Source of the DNA: Meloidogyne chitwoodi
Taxonomy: Eukaryota > Nematoda > Chromadorea > Rhabditida > Meloidogynidae
Length of the DNA: 64,000 nt
Reading direction: 5' to 3'
Assembly (NCBI GenBank): GCA_015183035.1
Contig: JACZZP010000017.1
Location: forward strand, 992,001 to 1,056,000
Shown: positions 22,901-35,992 of the stretch, piece after piece
Position numbering within the stretch: the first letter of the stretch is position 1
Layout of the letters: each line of letters starts with the position of its first letter
The notes under the pieces: model-generated
The model's input: the letters and a program-made list of their open reading frames with translations, nothing else
Database searches by the model: none
What the model was told of the DNA's origin: nothing
Position numbers and translations under genes: made by a program

Positions 22901-24364
22901 ACCTTCAATATTTTCTTCTTTTCTTTTTCCATCCTGTGGCCCAGGCCGGTGGCTATCATCTCCTGTTGTTGCTGTTCCATTTCCTACTTCCTCAGGCATT
23001 ATTGGTATTTGTGGCCATGGTTGACCAGAAACAGGGCGAGTCAATCCTGCAAAAGGAGCAGTAGCACGGCGTCCTTGAGCAGCAGCACCAATTGTTGCAC
23101 TTATTGTATCTGGTGATATTTCTCGAGGAATTCCATTTTGTTGTTGTTGTTGTAGTCGTGAAGTAGTAAAAGGTTGAGGAACACGAAAACGCTATAAATT
23201 TATTTTTTATTATTTTTATTTAATATATTATAAATTTTAATTATTATTTTTTTAAATTTTATTTAAAAAATATTATTAAATAAATTAATTTTTACCTGCA
23301 TTTGACTTGTAGATGCAGCCTTTTGGACATTACGATTACAAGAAAATTTATTAAAAGAAACGGGTTCTTCAGAAAGACGTAATAAATCACGGGCAGCCTC
23401 ATCTAAAGCAGCTCCTGCCTCTTCTGAACTTGCAGAATGTTGTGGTGGACCTCCAATAATTCTTTTTTTCCACTGTTCTGGATTACCATTACCTATACGT
23501 CCAGTACTCCCTCCTCCTTGTTGTTTTGGAGGTTGATAAATATTATTAGTAAAATTTCCTTTTATTAATTTTTGTGGAATTGTATAAAGTGATTGAGATA
23601 TTGTTTGATTATATTGTTGTTGTCTTTGCTTTGGTATTTGTTGATAACAAGTTCTAGTCTTTAAAATATATTTTTTTATTTTTAATTTAATTTAATTAAA
23701 TAAATACTTGTTCACTTTCACTTCTTTGCTGTTGTTGAGGAAGGGAATAAAGTTCTGCATTTGGCTGTTTTAATAAATCATAATTACCAAATTTAACTGT
23801 TTTAGGTGATAATGGAGCACTTACTATAAATTAATTAATTAATTTTTAGATTTTTAAATTAAACAAAACCATTTCCCTGTTGTTGCTTCCAATTTTGTTT
23901 AATTTCGTCATAATCTCCATCAATTGAACATTCCAAATGTTGAGGAATTGAAGATTGTTGTTTATGAACATATGACAATAATTGTTGTTGTTGAGGTAAT
24001 ACTTTACGAGGAAAAGGTATTGGTTGTTGTTGATGTTGTTCTTTTTGTTGTTGATTATTATTTAAATCAACAGTTACACCACCAGAACGTAAAATTTTCT
24101 TTAAAAAGAATAATATTAAAAATTATTTAATAAGTAATACAAACATGTAAAAATCCAGCAGGTCTTTGTAATGGAGGTGTTTGTTGTATTTGTTGTAAAG
24201 GAGGTGGTGCTGAACCTCCAAAAGGACGTCTTATTTGTTGTTGTTGTTGTTGATATTCTATTCCTACTTCCCCTCCACTAAAATTATTTTAATTAATTTA
24301 AAATTATATTCTTTCTTTTTTACTTTGTATTTCCATAAAACATTTGTTTTAGTCCACGGCGCAT
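19997..24364 (-). CDS. Giant gene, multi-exon N-terminal part (about 17 exons)
   Basis: Short exons with TTTTAG or TTTAAAG acceptors and GT donors run from about 24364 (MRRGLKQMFYGN; an acceptor at 24396-24398 leaves room for an upstream exon) to the donor at 19996. I placed exons at 24324-24395, 24145-24277, 22200-22367 and 19997-20111, and others at roughly 23876-24099, 23295-23658, 22905-23193, 22633-22861, 22054-22157, 21806-22010, 21554-21762, 21321-21510, 21023-21270 and 20160-20979. The first 450 residues are Gln-rich (YQQQQQQIRRP, PKQRQQQYNQ). Next comes a denser folded-looking region, from VEGKLKMEKSVGSNLIRC through TYRLSVFEDGKEIGTHEA and YLTKLSERLLSDL to VEIECIEDVTDIVKTYRIG. It ends with Glu/Arg-rich segments. 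No signal peptide or membrane segment is visible. I cannot name the family. The join to the giant exons rests on phase: TCA G / GT CCC. Confidence 0.65.
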
Positions 24365-24586
24365 TTTACAAATTTGTAATCCAGATGAGGAACACCTTAA
24401 TAATAAAATTAAATTTAATGAATATTTTTAATTATTTTTTTTAATTTAAAAATTTATTATTAAAAAAAAATTATATTTTTAATTTAAATTATGGAAAAAA
24501 TATATTTATAAGAAAAAAATGTTTTTTTCTCTCATAGGTAATTAATTAATTTTTAAAAACAATAATTAAATAATATTTTCATTATT

Positions 24587-25961
24587 TCACTTTATTTTAT
24601 CTTCATTTTCTTCAATATTATTATTTTTCTGTTGTTCTTCTAAACTTTTTTCTTTAATTTTTAACCAATTTTTTCCTTTAGGTACTTTTCCAAGCATTAA
24701 TTTTTTAATTTCTTTAAATTCATTTATATCATCCAAACGAAGGAGAGATGATGTTGAATTTAAAGAAGAATAATATTGGGGAAATAATTGAACAGAAATA
24801 GATTTATTTGAATTAAAATATTCATTATTATTTAAATTTGGACTATTCGGTGCTGTTTTTGAATTTTTATTTATTTTTTGATTATTATTATTTTCTTCAT
24901 TAAATTTAATTAAAGATTGTTTTAAACATTCTATTGTTTTTTCTTGTTTATTTGATTTTTTTGTTGCTTTAATTATATTTTTAAGTTTTGAATGTTTTTG
25001 TTTAAATTTTTCAAATTCTTCTTCTTTTTTATTATTTTCATCTAATTTTCCTTCCTTTTATTACATAAATTAATATATTTTAATTAATTAATTAATTAAT
25101 ATAAATATTTATTTATTTATTGCCATACTCCCCGCTTTCATTTTTAAAATTAAAAAAAATAAATCCAAATAAAATATATTAAAAATATTTAAAAAAAGGA
25201 GACAATAAATAAATAAAAATAAATAATTAATTAATTAAATATACTACCATTATAATATTATTTATTTCTTTTAATTGTTGTTCTAATAATTCAACTCTTT
25301 CAGCCCTACTTTTTCTTCTTTTTTTTAAATTAATTAAATTATTTTTATTATTTTCTTCTTCTTTTTTTATTTTTTTATTATTTAAAAATAATTCTTTTCT
25401 TTTTTCTAATAATTTTATTTTTTCTAATTCCCAAATTGAATTTATTTTTTTTACACATTCATTTGCTGGATATTTTGATATTTGTCCAAAATTATAATAA
25501 GGACGTTGTTCAAATGTTTTTTTACTAATTTTTGGTGAAAGATTATTTGGTAATGTTAATGAATGTTTTCTTTTTAAATTATTAAATAAATATTCTTCTT
25601 TATTAATTTCTTTTTTTCTATTTTTTTTTATTTCTTCTTCATCAGAACCACTTAATTTAAATTCTTCATCAGAAAAATAAGCTAAAGGTGCATTATTAAT
25701 ATTTCTGTCAACACTTTTACTAATATTTTTATTAAATCCAAAAATTGGAATTTTATTTTTTAAATAAAAATCTGAGATATTGCTACTTGAACTTCTTGCT
25801 AATTTTGAACCAATTTTTTTAGAAGAAGAAGAAGAATTAATTATTTGTTCATTTTTATTATTATTTTTAAATAATAAACAAGAAGGTAAACAACAACAAC
25901 AATCACAACATTTATTATTATTTAATATATTTTGTTGTTTTGGAAATGATTTTATAGACAT
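24587..25961 (-). CDS. Unknown protein with N-terminal Cys cluster and C-terminal coiled coil
   Basis: Two exons, 25248-25961 and 24587-25054, joined in phase 0 (donor ATG|GTAGTA, acceptor TAATAAAAG), giving about 393 residues. It starts MSIKSFPKQQ and carries CCDCCCCLPSCLLF at residues 18-31, a dense Cys/hydrophobic patch of the kind that can be palmitoylated and tether a soluble protein to membrane (inference). A Ser run and acidic stretch (FSDEEFKLSGSDEEE) follow. The C-terminal half is Lys/Glu-rich with heptad-like runs (RAERVELLEQQLKEINN, FEKFKQKHSKLKNIIKA) consistent with a coiled coil. No catalytic domain is seen and I recognise no orthologue. The stop is TGA at 24587-24589. Its 3' end lies about 190 bp from the start of the giant gene on the same strand, so the two could share an operon. 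Confidence 0.65.
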
Positions 25962-28900
25962 TTTTAAATTATTATTAAATTAATTATTATGAAGAGTTTA
26001 TATTAAATATTTTTAAAATAAATAAAATAAAAGATTAAAATATTAATTTTTTAATTAGTTTTAAAAATTTTCTTTTTAAAACTAATTAACTTTTGTACAT
26101 ATTATTTACATAAAATAAATAAATATTTAAATTAATAATAAATTAATAATAAATTAATTATATTAATTTAAAATAATAATTTATTTATTTATTTATTAAT
26201 TTAGCAACATATAAAATTAAAATAAATAAATAAATATATTTTATATATTATAAATCGAAGAAAAGCCGTTAACTAGATCTTTAAGAGTATTTAGTAAAAA
26301 AAGGATTTAAGCATTGAGTTAGTGAAGATTTAAAAAAAATCAACAAACATATGTATTTATTTATATAACCTTTGCGCATAAAAAAAAGAAGAGAAAAGAA
26401 AAGAAAAGCTTTTTTAGTTAAAAAGAAAACTTGAATTAATCAAGTCTTTTTAAAGAGGAAAATGCTTAAAATAAATGATAGAAAATGTTTTTTTTTAATT
26501 TGAAATAATTTAAAAAATAATAATTAATTAAAATTAATTATTTAAGAAAATTTATGAAATTAAAATAATTTTAAAAATATTTTAATATTTTTTTAATTTA
26601 AATAAAAATAATAAAAACCTTTTATTTTCTCAGCAATTTAATTATTTATAACTTTTGAAAAATTATTATATTTTGTTGTTTTTTATAATTTTAAAAAAAT
26701 AATTGAGAAGCCGCCGGCCTGGGCTCTTTAATTATTTTTAATTATTTAATTAAAAGGAAGGATATATTATAATATAGCTAAACTAAAAACTAAAATTAAA
26801 TTAAATTATTATTTTATAAATTATAATATTATTTAAAAATTAATAAAAAAAAGTACTCTTTTTTATTTTATTGTTAGTTTTTTTTGTTCACTCTTTTAAT
26901 ATTCTCAAAATTATGATAAAATTTTATAATTTTTTTAAAATTTATTTTAAAATAAAATATTAAAAAAATAAAATAAAAAAACAAAATAATTATTTAATAT
27001 ATATTTTTTTTATTTCTTTAAAATTGTTAAAAATATCAAGAATAATAGAGAATGGACAAATGTGATAAAATAAATAAATAAATATTTATTTCTTAAAATA
27101 TTTAATAAAAAATAAATAAATTGTCAGGTGGCTATTTGGTCAAAATTATTTTTATTATTTTATATATTTAACAGAGATTGATATAAAATAAATATTTTTT
27201 TGAATTGATTTAAGTGATATTAATGAATAAAACTTTTTTTTATTTTTTAAATAAAAGTTTAAAAATATTTATATTTTCTTTTCTTTTAATAATATATAAA
27301 ACAAGCATTATATATAAATTGTTTTTTTTCTTGTTTTTTTCTTTTTTGAATTGATCAAAAAATAAATAAATAAATAAATAGCAGTTGATATTTTTATATT
27401 ATTTAATAAAAAGAGATATATTTATTTATTTCTCTTTTTATTTATTTAATCATTAAAAAATAGAAAAATACTTTTTTTATTTTATTTTTTTAAATTCTCT
27501 TAAACAAAAAATTAAATAAAAATAATAATTTATAAAATAACCAACAACTGTTTTTGGTACCAAAAAAATAGTTATTTATTCTTTGGAGGAAAATATTAAA
27601 TCAAAAATGTTTTTACGGAAATGTATGTAACAGGTGGTGGTGGGTGGCAGACAGAAAATAATAATAAATAAATAAATATATTTTTTAAATATTTAATGTT
27701 ATATTATGACTAATTTATTGTTTTTTAATTAAATAACTGGAAAAAATAAATAAAAGAAAATAAATATTAATTAATTTTTAAAAATATTTAAATAATAATT
27801 ACTATTTTTCAGCTATATTTCTTTTATTTGTGCCAATTGAAGATTAAATAAAATTAATTAATTATTAAATTAATATTTTATTTTTCTTTCAATTTAATTC
27901 TCGTTTTTGTCTAAAATTAATTGTTTCACATTTTCTTTTATTAAAAATTTTTATTTTAATTTTTATTGTTAAAACAAGAGTCTGACGTAACTTTGAAAAA
28001 GAAAAAACTTTTTTTAGTTAATTTTTTCTCCGAATAATTTTTTCTTAATTTTAATTTTTGCTAAAATATTTTTACGCTTTTATCAACTTTTTAATGTTTT
28101 AATCAATTAATTATATATTTAATAATTATTATTTAATATTTTTATTCTTTTTTTTTTAAGAAATAAAATATTTAATTTACAGAATTTATTTCTGTTCCAT
28201 TAATTATTTTAAAATAATTATTTTTTTAATTATATAATATTAGCTTTTTTTATTTTTATAAAAATTGTTAAATGATGCGCAACAAAATAAAAATATTTTT
28301 TTTAATTATTATTTATTGCAAAATGGTCAATTAAATAATTGAAAAAAAGAAAGAAATTATTTTTTCATAAAAATTATCAGGCTTTTCTTATATATAACTA
28401 AACAAAATAAATTATTTGTATTAATATCTATTAAATTTTAATTCCCAATTTGTCAAACATTAAAAGACAATATCCTTTATTTTAATATTTAAATTAATTT
28501 ATAATAATAATAAATTTATGTTTAAAAATTATAAAATTAATTAACTCTTATTTAATTACCTTTTTATTAATTAATTTAAATATTCTAATTTTCAAGGACA
28601 AATAAATAAATATTTATTTATTATTTGCTCTAATTCACATATTTTTTTAATTAAAATATATTATTATTATTACCTTCAAATATTTAATTATTTAAAAAAT
28701 AAATAACAAAAACATTTAGTAATATCCTCATTCCAATCATTTTTTCATTTTTATTTATTTATAAATATTATTATAAAATATTATATTTGTAACCATTAAT
28801 TAATTAATTAATTAAATATTTGTGAGAGGATTGAGTAAATATTTTTTTTAATTTATTTATCTTAAAAAATATATTAAATTATTTTAATTTTTTAAAATAA

Positions 28901-30025
28901 TTAATTCTTTTTTTTTTATAAAGAAATACAATTTTTACTTTTTATTTTTAAAAATATTTTGAATATTTTTCTTATTTTTTAAAAAAAAAAGTAATAAAAA
29001 ATATTTAATATTTGTTTGTCTCTTTTTTTTTTAAATTTTGTGTTAAATTACCCATATCCAATGGAGATTTAATTTAATAATAAAATGATTAAAATATTTA
29101 ATATTTGTTTAAATAAAATAAATTTAATTGGTAAACAATTTATTTATTTTGTTTGTTTAATTTTTTAATTTAATTTGTTAAAAATAAAAGAAAAGCTTTT
29201 TTCTTTTTTTAATTTTAAATTTAATTTTTAAAATATTTTTTATAAAATAAAAATAAATATTTTCTGACTTTTTAAATTTTATTTTTATTTTTTAAATGCT
29301 AAATTAGCTTAAATCTTTATTTTTTCAATTTTTTATTTTTACTTATATTTAATACATCTAATTTAAAAAAATTTTCTTTAAAAAATGATCAGAATTTTAT
29401 TAAATAAAATATATTTATATTTTTAAAAAATTATAAAACTAAAAAATTAAATATTTATTTTAATAATATATTAAATTATAAAATATCTTTAAATTAATTT
29501 AAAAAAATCAATTTAATTTTTATTAAAAAATATATTAAAAATATCAATATTTTAATTTAATTTTTATTTTCTCGATTATCTTTTTTTAATTCTTTTTTAT
29601 TTTTTATTATTTTATATTCATTTATTTATTATTTAAAAAAAATAATATTATTTTTTATTTTAACTCAAAATATTTATTTATTTAAAATAATATAATATTT
29701 AATTAAATTTAATTTCAAAATTAAATTCCATAAAAAATGATAAGAATAAAAATAAAAAAAATTCTTTAACATATTAAAATATATTAATTGTTGAAAAATG
29801 TAAAAACTTTTATCAAATACAATTAAAAATTATGTAGTACGAATAAATTTGTAAAAAAAGAGAAAATAACAAAATATTAAACATATGGAAATATTTAAAT
29901 ATTAATAATTATTTATTTATTTGTATTAAAATATATTTATTTATTTATACAAATTAATAAATAATTATTTAAAATTATTTTATTACTTTTAACTAATCAT
30001 TTTTATTTAATTTTTATTTAGAAAA
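25962..30025. other. 4 kb A/T-rich intergenic region
   Basis: Almost pure A/T with long runs of AATAAATA and TTAATTAA. I see no open frame, RNA gene or inverted-repeat element that I could support. Exceptions to the base composition are a short GC patch at 26708-26725 (GCCGCCGGCCTGGGCTCT), a GAAAA microsatellite at 26390-26410, and a GTGGTGGTGGGTGGCAG stretch near 27635. It separates two divergently transcribed genes, so promoters for both should lie here. Confidence 0.6.
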
Positions 30026-32703
30026 ATGAGTCCAAGTCCTCATATTAATTTAAATAATAATTCTCCTTGTCAATCACCTGAAAATGAGAATAATAAAATA
30101 AATAATAATCAATTAATTTCAATAATTTCTTCTTCTAATAAAAATTTAAAAAATAATGAACAATTAGAAAATAATAATAAAATAAATAATAAATTAATAC
30201 AACAACGACGTTTATATAAAGCTGACTCTAATCCACCAATTCCTTTAACTTTTCTTTTTGGTCTTCAGGTTAATTTTTTATTTTATTTTAAAGAACTTTT
30301 TTCAGAAAAATAAATTATTTTATATTTTTTTTAAATTATTTTAGTGATTATAGTATAGGTGACCTTTCCTTATAAATTAATTTTAATTATTTTTAATAAA
30401 TTTAAAAAAATATTTTTTAGCAAGTAATGGTTTCTGTGTCAGTTCTTGTTTCAATTCCAATATTAATTTCTGATTTAATCTGTCCTGGACGTGACAGAGA
30501 TCAACTTAGAGTTCGTTTAATAGCTGGTACTTTTGTAGTTTGTGGAATAGGTACAATAATTCAAAGTGGCTTTGGACTTAGATTAGCACTTTTACAAGGA
30601 GTTGCTTTTGCTTATATTCCTTCAGTTAATTTATTAAAATATTTTTAAAAATAAATAAATAATAAAGGTAAAAGCATTTATGAGTCTTCCAGAATATAAA
30701 TGTACTGCTTCAGTTAATGATTTTGTACCTTCTGAAATTTATGAAAATAAAATGGCTATGGTAATTTTTAAAAATATTTTTAAATATTTTTTTTGCAAAT
30801 AAAAAAGATTCAAGGAACTTTAATGGCTTCTTCATGTGTTACAATGATTATTGGTGCTACTGGATTAGTTGGAATAATGACAAAAGTTTTAATTTTTTAA
30901 TTATTTTTATTAAATTATTAATTAATTAATTAAGTATATTGGCCCAATGACTGTTTCTCCTTTATTAATGTTAATGATGCTTTCTTCTGTTAAAATTACT
31001 GTTGAAAGAGTTGAAAAACATTGGATTTCTCTTATGTTTTTTTTAATAATTATTTTATTTTTTTTATTATTTTTAAAGAATGGCTGCTTCTTTATTTGCT
31101 ACAGTTCTTTATCTTTCACGTCTTCAAGTTCCTTTTCCTGGTTATAGTCAAGGAAAATTCCGTTGGTTTCGTCTCAATGTATTTGGACAATTTCCGGTAA
31201 AACAAAATATATATATAATTTTTTTTATTTAATTATTTTTTAATTAAAATATTTTATTTTAAAATTAAAAAATAATATAATAATTATTATTTTTTATTTT
31301 TTTAAAAAAAAGTATTTAACTGCAATTCTATTTTCGTGGTCTTTATGTTTTATACTTACAATATTTGATTTAATACCAAAAGATAGTATTGCAAGGACAG
31401 ATAAACCAACAACTTTAGAGGCTATTTATAATTCTCCTTATATTCGTTTTCCTTTTCCAGGTATTTTTACTTTATTATTATTATTTAATTAATTAAATTA
31501 AAAAAAAGGTCAATTTGGTTTTCCAAAATTTAATATTGGTTTATTTGTTGGATTTCTTGTTTCTGCACAAACTACTTTATTTGAAGCTGTTGGTAATTAT
31601 CATGCTGTTGCTAATGTTTCTGAAGAACGTCCTCCTCCTTCACATGCATTAAATAGAGGAATATTAGCTGAAGGAATTGGATGTTTTATTTCTGGATTAA
31701 TTGGTTGGATTTTATGTAAAATTTTATTTTTATTTTTTTTAAATAGGACCTGGAGTAGGTATAACTACACACGCAGAAAATGTTGGTGTTATTGGAATAA
31801 CAAGAGTTGCTAGTCGTGTTACTATGATTTTTGGTGGTTGTACACTTATTGCTTTTGGAGTAATTTAAAAATAATAATAATTTATTATTATTTTAGGTTA
31901 TAACAAAACTTGGAGCAATTCTTTCAGCAATTCCAGATCCATTAGTTGGTGTTGTTTTAAGTACTTCTATGGCTATGGTTAATAATTAATATTTTATTTT
32001 TAATATTTTATTTTAAAAAAAGGTTGGTGGTGTAGCAATAGCAAATGTACAAACAGTTGATTTAAAATTAACTAGAAATGTTGCAATTCTTGGATTTTCT
32101 ATAATGTTGGGTGTGGTATGCTTTTTTAAAAAAATTAAAATTTTTTAAATTAATTTTTAAAAAGATTGTTCCAGAATTTTATGAAAGAAATCCAAATATT
32201 GTTGCTACAGGTTATCGAACATTAGATCAAGTTATTCAAGTGTTAGTATTTTTTAATTTATTTTTAAATTATTTATTTTTAATTTTATAAAGTCTTTTGA
32301 GTCTGCCAATGTTTGTTGGTGCAGCAACTGCTTGTTTTCTGTAAAAATTAAATTTTAAAATTTTAAAAATATATTATTTAGTGATAACACAGTTGGTGGA
32401 GCTACAAGACAACAAAGGGGGCTTAGAGAAAGAGGAACTGTTTGGGAAAAATGTGATGGAGAAAGAGGTAAAATTATAAAAATATTTTTTTAATATTTTA
32501 AATTTCTAAAATTAAATATAAAATATTCTCAAATATTCAATTATATATTTTTATTTAATTTAGATGTTTATCTTTATCCAACTAAAATACAACAAATATT
32601 TGACTCTTTCCCATTTCTTCATTATTTACCTTTTATCCCTAAAAGAAAATATTTAAAAGAAGAAAATGTTGAAAATAAAGGAAAAGAAATAAAAAATGTT
32701 TAA
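30026..32703 (+). CDS. Nucleobase/ascorbate transporter (SLC23/NAT family)
   Basis: Fifteen short exons from ATG 30026 to TAA 32701-32703 encode about 570 residues. The polar N-terminus is Asn-rich, then the family core begins: TM1 (LTFLFGLQQVMVSVSVLVSI), many further membrane segments, TM8 with TTLFEAVGNYHAVANVS, and the NAT signature ENVGVIGITR in GVGITTHAENVGVIGITRVA. NAT proteins move xanthine, uric acid, uracil or ascorbate across the plasma membrane with H+ or Na+. Two usual features differ: the TM1 Gln-His pair is Gln-Gln, and the TM8 Glu-Ser-x-Gly-Asp motif reads EAVGNY, keeping the Glu but with Asn for Asp. Substrate therefore cannot be guessed. The C-terminus is a Lys/Glu tail. The gene ends 52 bp from the end of the convergent minus-strand gene. 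Confidence 0.9.
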
Positions 32704-32754
32704 AATATTTTAAAAAAATAAAATATTAAATTTGTAAATATTTTTAATAAAAAT

Positions 32755-35331
32755 TTATTTAAAAAAATCTGAATCTGAATCACTTTCATTATTTTGTTTT
32801 AATAAATTAGTTTTTTCTTCAATTGTTTTTAATTTTGTTGGTATATTTATTAAATTATTATTATTAAATAATTGCTTAAAAACATTAAATTAAATAAATA
32901 TTTATTTATTTTTATTACTTTTTGTTCAGTTTCCAAAGATTTTATTCCTAAATTTGTCAGTTTTTCTATTTCATCAGCAGAAGAATTACTTGATGAAATA
33001 TCAAAATTATTAGGTTTTTTTAAAACCTAAATATTTATTTTTTTAAATAATTTAAATATTTTTTTATTGCCTGTAACATTTTTTCAAAATTAATTTGTTC
33101 TTGAGTATGATTTATTGAAGGTTGTTGTTGCTCTTCTCTTTTTTCTAAAATTTATTTTTAAAAAGAAAATTATTTTAATTTTACCAATTATTTGAGTTAT
33201 ATTTATATTTTTCTCCTCTTGTTTTGAATTTTCTATAGAAGAAGAAGAAACAAATTGATTAATTGGTTCAAATATTTGTTCTAATATTATTTTTTAAATA
33301 TATTTTCAAAAATTAAAAAAAACCTTCTTTTTCTTTTTTAATATTTAAATTATCAAAATAATCTTTTATTATTATTTGTTCTTTATTTGGAGTTAAAAGT
33401 AATTTATCATAATTAATTGGAGATAAAATATTATTATTAGTAAAATCTTTTTTATTTAAATCTTTTTGTTGTTCTTGTTGAGTATTTAATCTTTAAAAAA
33501 TATAAAAAATAATAATTTATTTTTAAAAAATAAATTAACAATAAATTTTCATTTTTTTCTAAAATAATTGATGGAATATAATTATCAAATAAAGAAGAAT
33601 TATTTGATAAATTAATTGTTTTTTTAATATTTCTTTTTTCATCTAATAAATCACGAATCTAAAAAATAAAAATAAAATTATTTATTTTAAAATATTCTAT
33701 TACTCTTTTTTCAATATGAAATTCCATATTTAAAAGTCTTGTTCTAATTTGAGATGGCATAATTAATTCCTAAAAAATTAATTTTAAAATTAATTTTTAA
33801 AAATAAACCTTTTCTTTTTTTAAATTATATCCTCCAATTCTTTCATTTTTACTTAAAAATAAATATTAAAAAATTAATATTATTAAAATAACTAAAAATA
33901 TTCTTTTGTTGGTTGATTTATTCTAAATTGTTTAAATTGTTCTAAACTTTGTTTAATATTATTTAATTGTTCTTCCATTATTGGTAAATCAGAATTTAAA
34001 AGAATTCCACTTAAAATTATATTAAAATAATATTTAATTTTAATAATTAACTAATTATTATTATTAGAAGATATTAATTTATTATTACTACAACTACTCA
34101 TTTGATTTAAAATTGATAATCTTCTTTTAGGAATTTCTTCTTCTTGTTTTTTATTAATTTCCCAAAAATGTGAAGAACATTCCAAACGTGATAATAATGA
34201 TTTAATTTGAGAAATCTTTTTTTTTTTAAATAATAATTATTTATTTTTAATTATTCATTTTTAATACCTCATTAACAAAATCATTTAATTCTCTCTCCTC
34301 TTCTCCCTTTAATTCATTATTATTTAAATTAAATTTTCTTTCCTTAGGTAAAGAACTAATTTCTCTTTTTTGTTGTAATTTTCTATTTTTTGGCATAGCT
34401 GAACGCTTTAAAATATTTATTAAAATAATTTTTAAAATTACATACAGTTCTTCGTTGTCGATTAAAATTATTTGACATTTGTAATAATTGTGTTTTTTGA
34501 TTTTTTGATTTATTTTTAATAAAATTAGTTGTCTAAAATATAAATAATATGGCTCTACTTCACTTTATGAGTCCCATCGAACATTAAGAGTCCAATCGAA
34601 CATTAGGAGTCCAATGAAAGTTTATGAGTCCAATCAAAATTTATGAGTCCAATCTAAACTTTATGAGTCCTATCAAAATTTATGAGTCCAATGAAATTAT
34701 TTAACTATGATTTTTTGTCAGGTACTTTATTTTTTTGAAAAATTTATTTTCGGCGAAAAAAATATAACTATTCTATTCGTCTCGTCGAGCTAAGTAGAAT
34801 GATACTAAATTCGACTCGCAAAAATAAATATGAGCCAGGATATAGGTCCTTGAAAATTGAAAAATAATAGGGGGGAGTAAGTCCATTTTATGTGATTACC
34901 GAGGCTGCTCAAAAACTTTTATTAACAACTAAGTTTCAATTAGTATAACTTTGTTCAAATTTGTCCAACTTAGACTATTTTGGTCTCATTCTACTAAGCC
35001 CGAGGAGCTCTTTCGAATGGCATATAATTTGTTAATATTTAAAAGTGTTGGAATTATAAAATAGGTCTTCCCCACTTCTCCCTGATTGACGAAAAATCAT
35101 AATTTTTATTGGACTCATAAACTTTTATTTGGACTCATAAATTTTGATTGGACTCATAAAGTTTAGATTGGACTCATAAACTTTCATTGGACTCCTAAAG
35201 TTCGATTGGACTCTTAATGTTCGATGGGACTCATAAAGTGAAGTAGAGCCAATAATATTTTTAAATATTTTTTTTAACTTTACATAAGAATTTTTAATAA
35301 AATTAGAATCATCTAATAGCTTATAATTCAT
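32755..35331 (-). CDS. Unknown Lys/Asn/Gln-rich protein, 14 exons, probable coiled coil
   Basis: Exons read from ATG 35331: 35284-35331, 34446-34532, 34268-34405, 34052-34215, 33893-34009, 33809-33851, 33704-33769, 33540-33658, 33324-33490, 33185-33290, 33071-33144, 32919-33026, then 32755-32874 with TAA at 32755-32757. All junction phases agree. One intron uses a GC donor (CAG|GCAATA at 33070). The product is about 450 residues. Segments such as [38 protein letters not shown] and [19 protein letters not shown] look helical. The C-terminus is Ser/Asp-rich ([10 protein letters not shown]). No known domain is recognised. Intron 1 holds a 701 bp inverted-repeat transposon. If the first exon is wrong, an in-frame ATG at 34478 would serve. 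Exon 2 opens with TNFIKN, echoing SNFIKN in exon 1. Confidence 0.6.
34551..35251. mobile_element. Non-autonomous TIR element (MITE) with 8 bp target duplication
   Basis: The left end (GGCTCTACTTCACTTTATGA from 34551) is the reverse complement of the right end (to 35251). The arms match over roughly 140 bp with few differences. The element is flanked on both sides by AATAATAT (34543-34550 and 35252-35259), a perfect 8 bp duplication as made by hAT-type and a few other transposases. The arms consist of tandem 18-20 bp units of the form TTATGAGTCCAATC-AAA. The centre (about 34700-35100) has no long open frame. It sits in intron 1 of the minus-strand coiled-coil gene. Confidence 0.88.
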
Positions 35332-35992
35332 TACAAACACATAATTAGTAACCTTATATTTAAATTAAATTATAATAATATCAAATATATATGTACTAAT
35401 ATTTAAAGGAAATTTTTGTTAGTGTTAATATGTATTCTTTGTCCATTTATATATATTTTTATAAAATTGCCATAGAAACGCCTATTTAAATTTAAAAATT
35501 CATTGTAAATAATTTTATTATTAAAAAAAAAAGGGTCAAAATAAGATTCTCTAAATATTAATAATTTTAAAGGTTTATTTCAATTGAATAATTCTTTATT
35601 TTTTTTGGTCCCTTTCTTTTTTTTATATTTAAATTATAACAAATTAGTTTAAAAAATAAAAAAGGAGCAGCCGATAATCGGAGAAAATCTTGCAAGTAGA
35701 AAAAATATTTAAATATTTTAATTATTTTCACTCAATTTGTATTAATATTTATGCATTCGCCACTTTTTTTATTGTAAAAAATTTTGGGGATTATATTTTA
35801 GTCACAAAAGATAAAAAAAGTAAATATATGACGTAGATCATTGAGCTAAATAATGCACATTTCTATACTTTCCATTTAAAAATAATTTAATTTAAAATAA
35901 ATTTTTATTCATAATTGAATAATCTTGTTAGGGGTGAATTTTTCACATTTCAATTTCTATAAAGACAAGAATTTTTAATTTAATAACTTTTA
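35332..35992. other. Intergenic A/T-rich stretch
   Basis: Between the start of the coiled-coil gene and the end of the complex II gene. No open frame, RNA gene or repeat that I can support. It must hold the promoter of the first gene and the 3' end of the second. Confidence 0.5.

Noticed and set aside
1..24395. Titin, UNC-89, VAB-10 or another named muscle/cytoskeletal giant
   Set aside because: No Ig, FN3, SH3, spectrin or kinase domain is visible in the window. Lys/Glu richness alone does not identify these families.
26708..26725. GC-rich patch GCCGCCGGCCTGGGCTCT in the A/T desert as an RNA gene or promoter element
   Set aside because: Too short, no pairing partner or gene start nearby.
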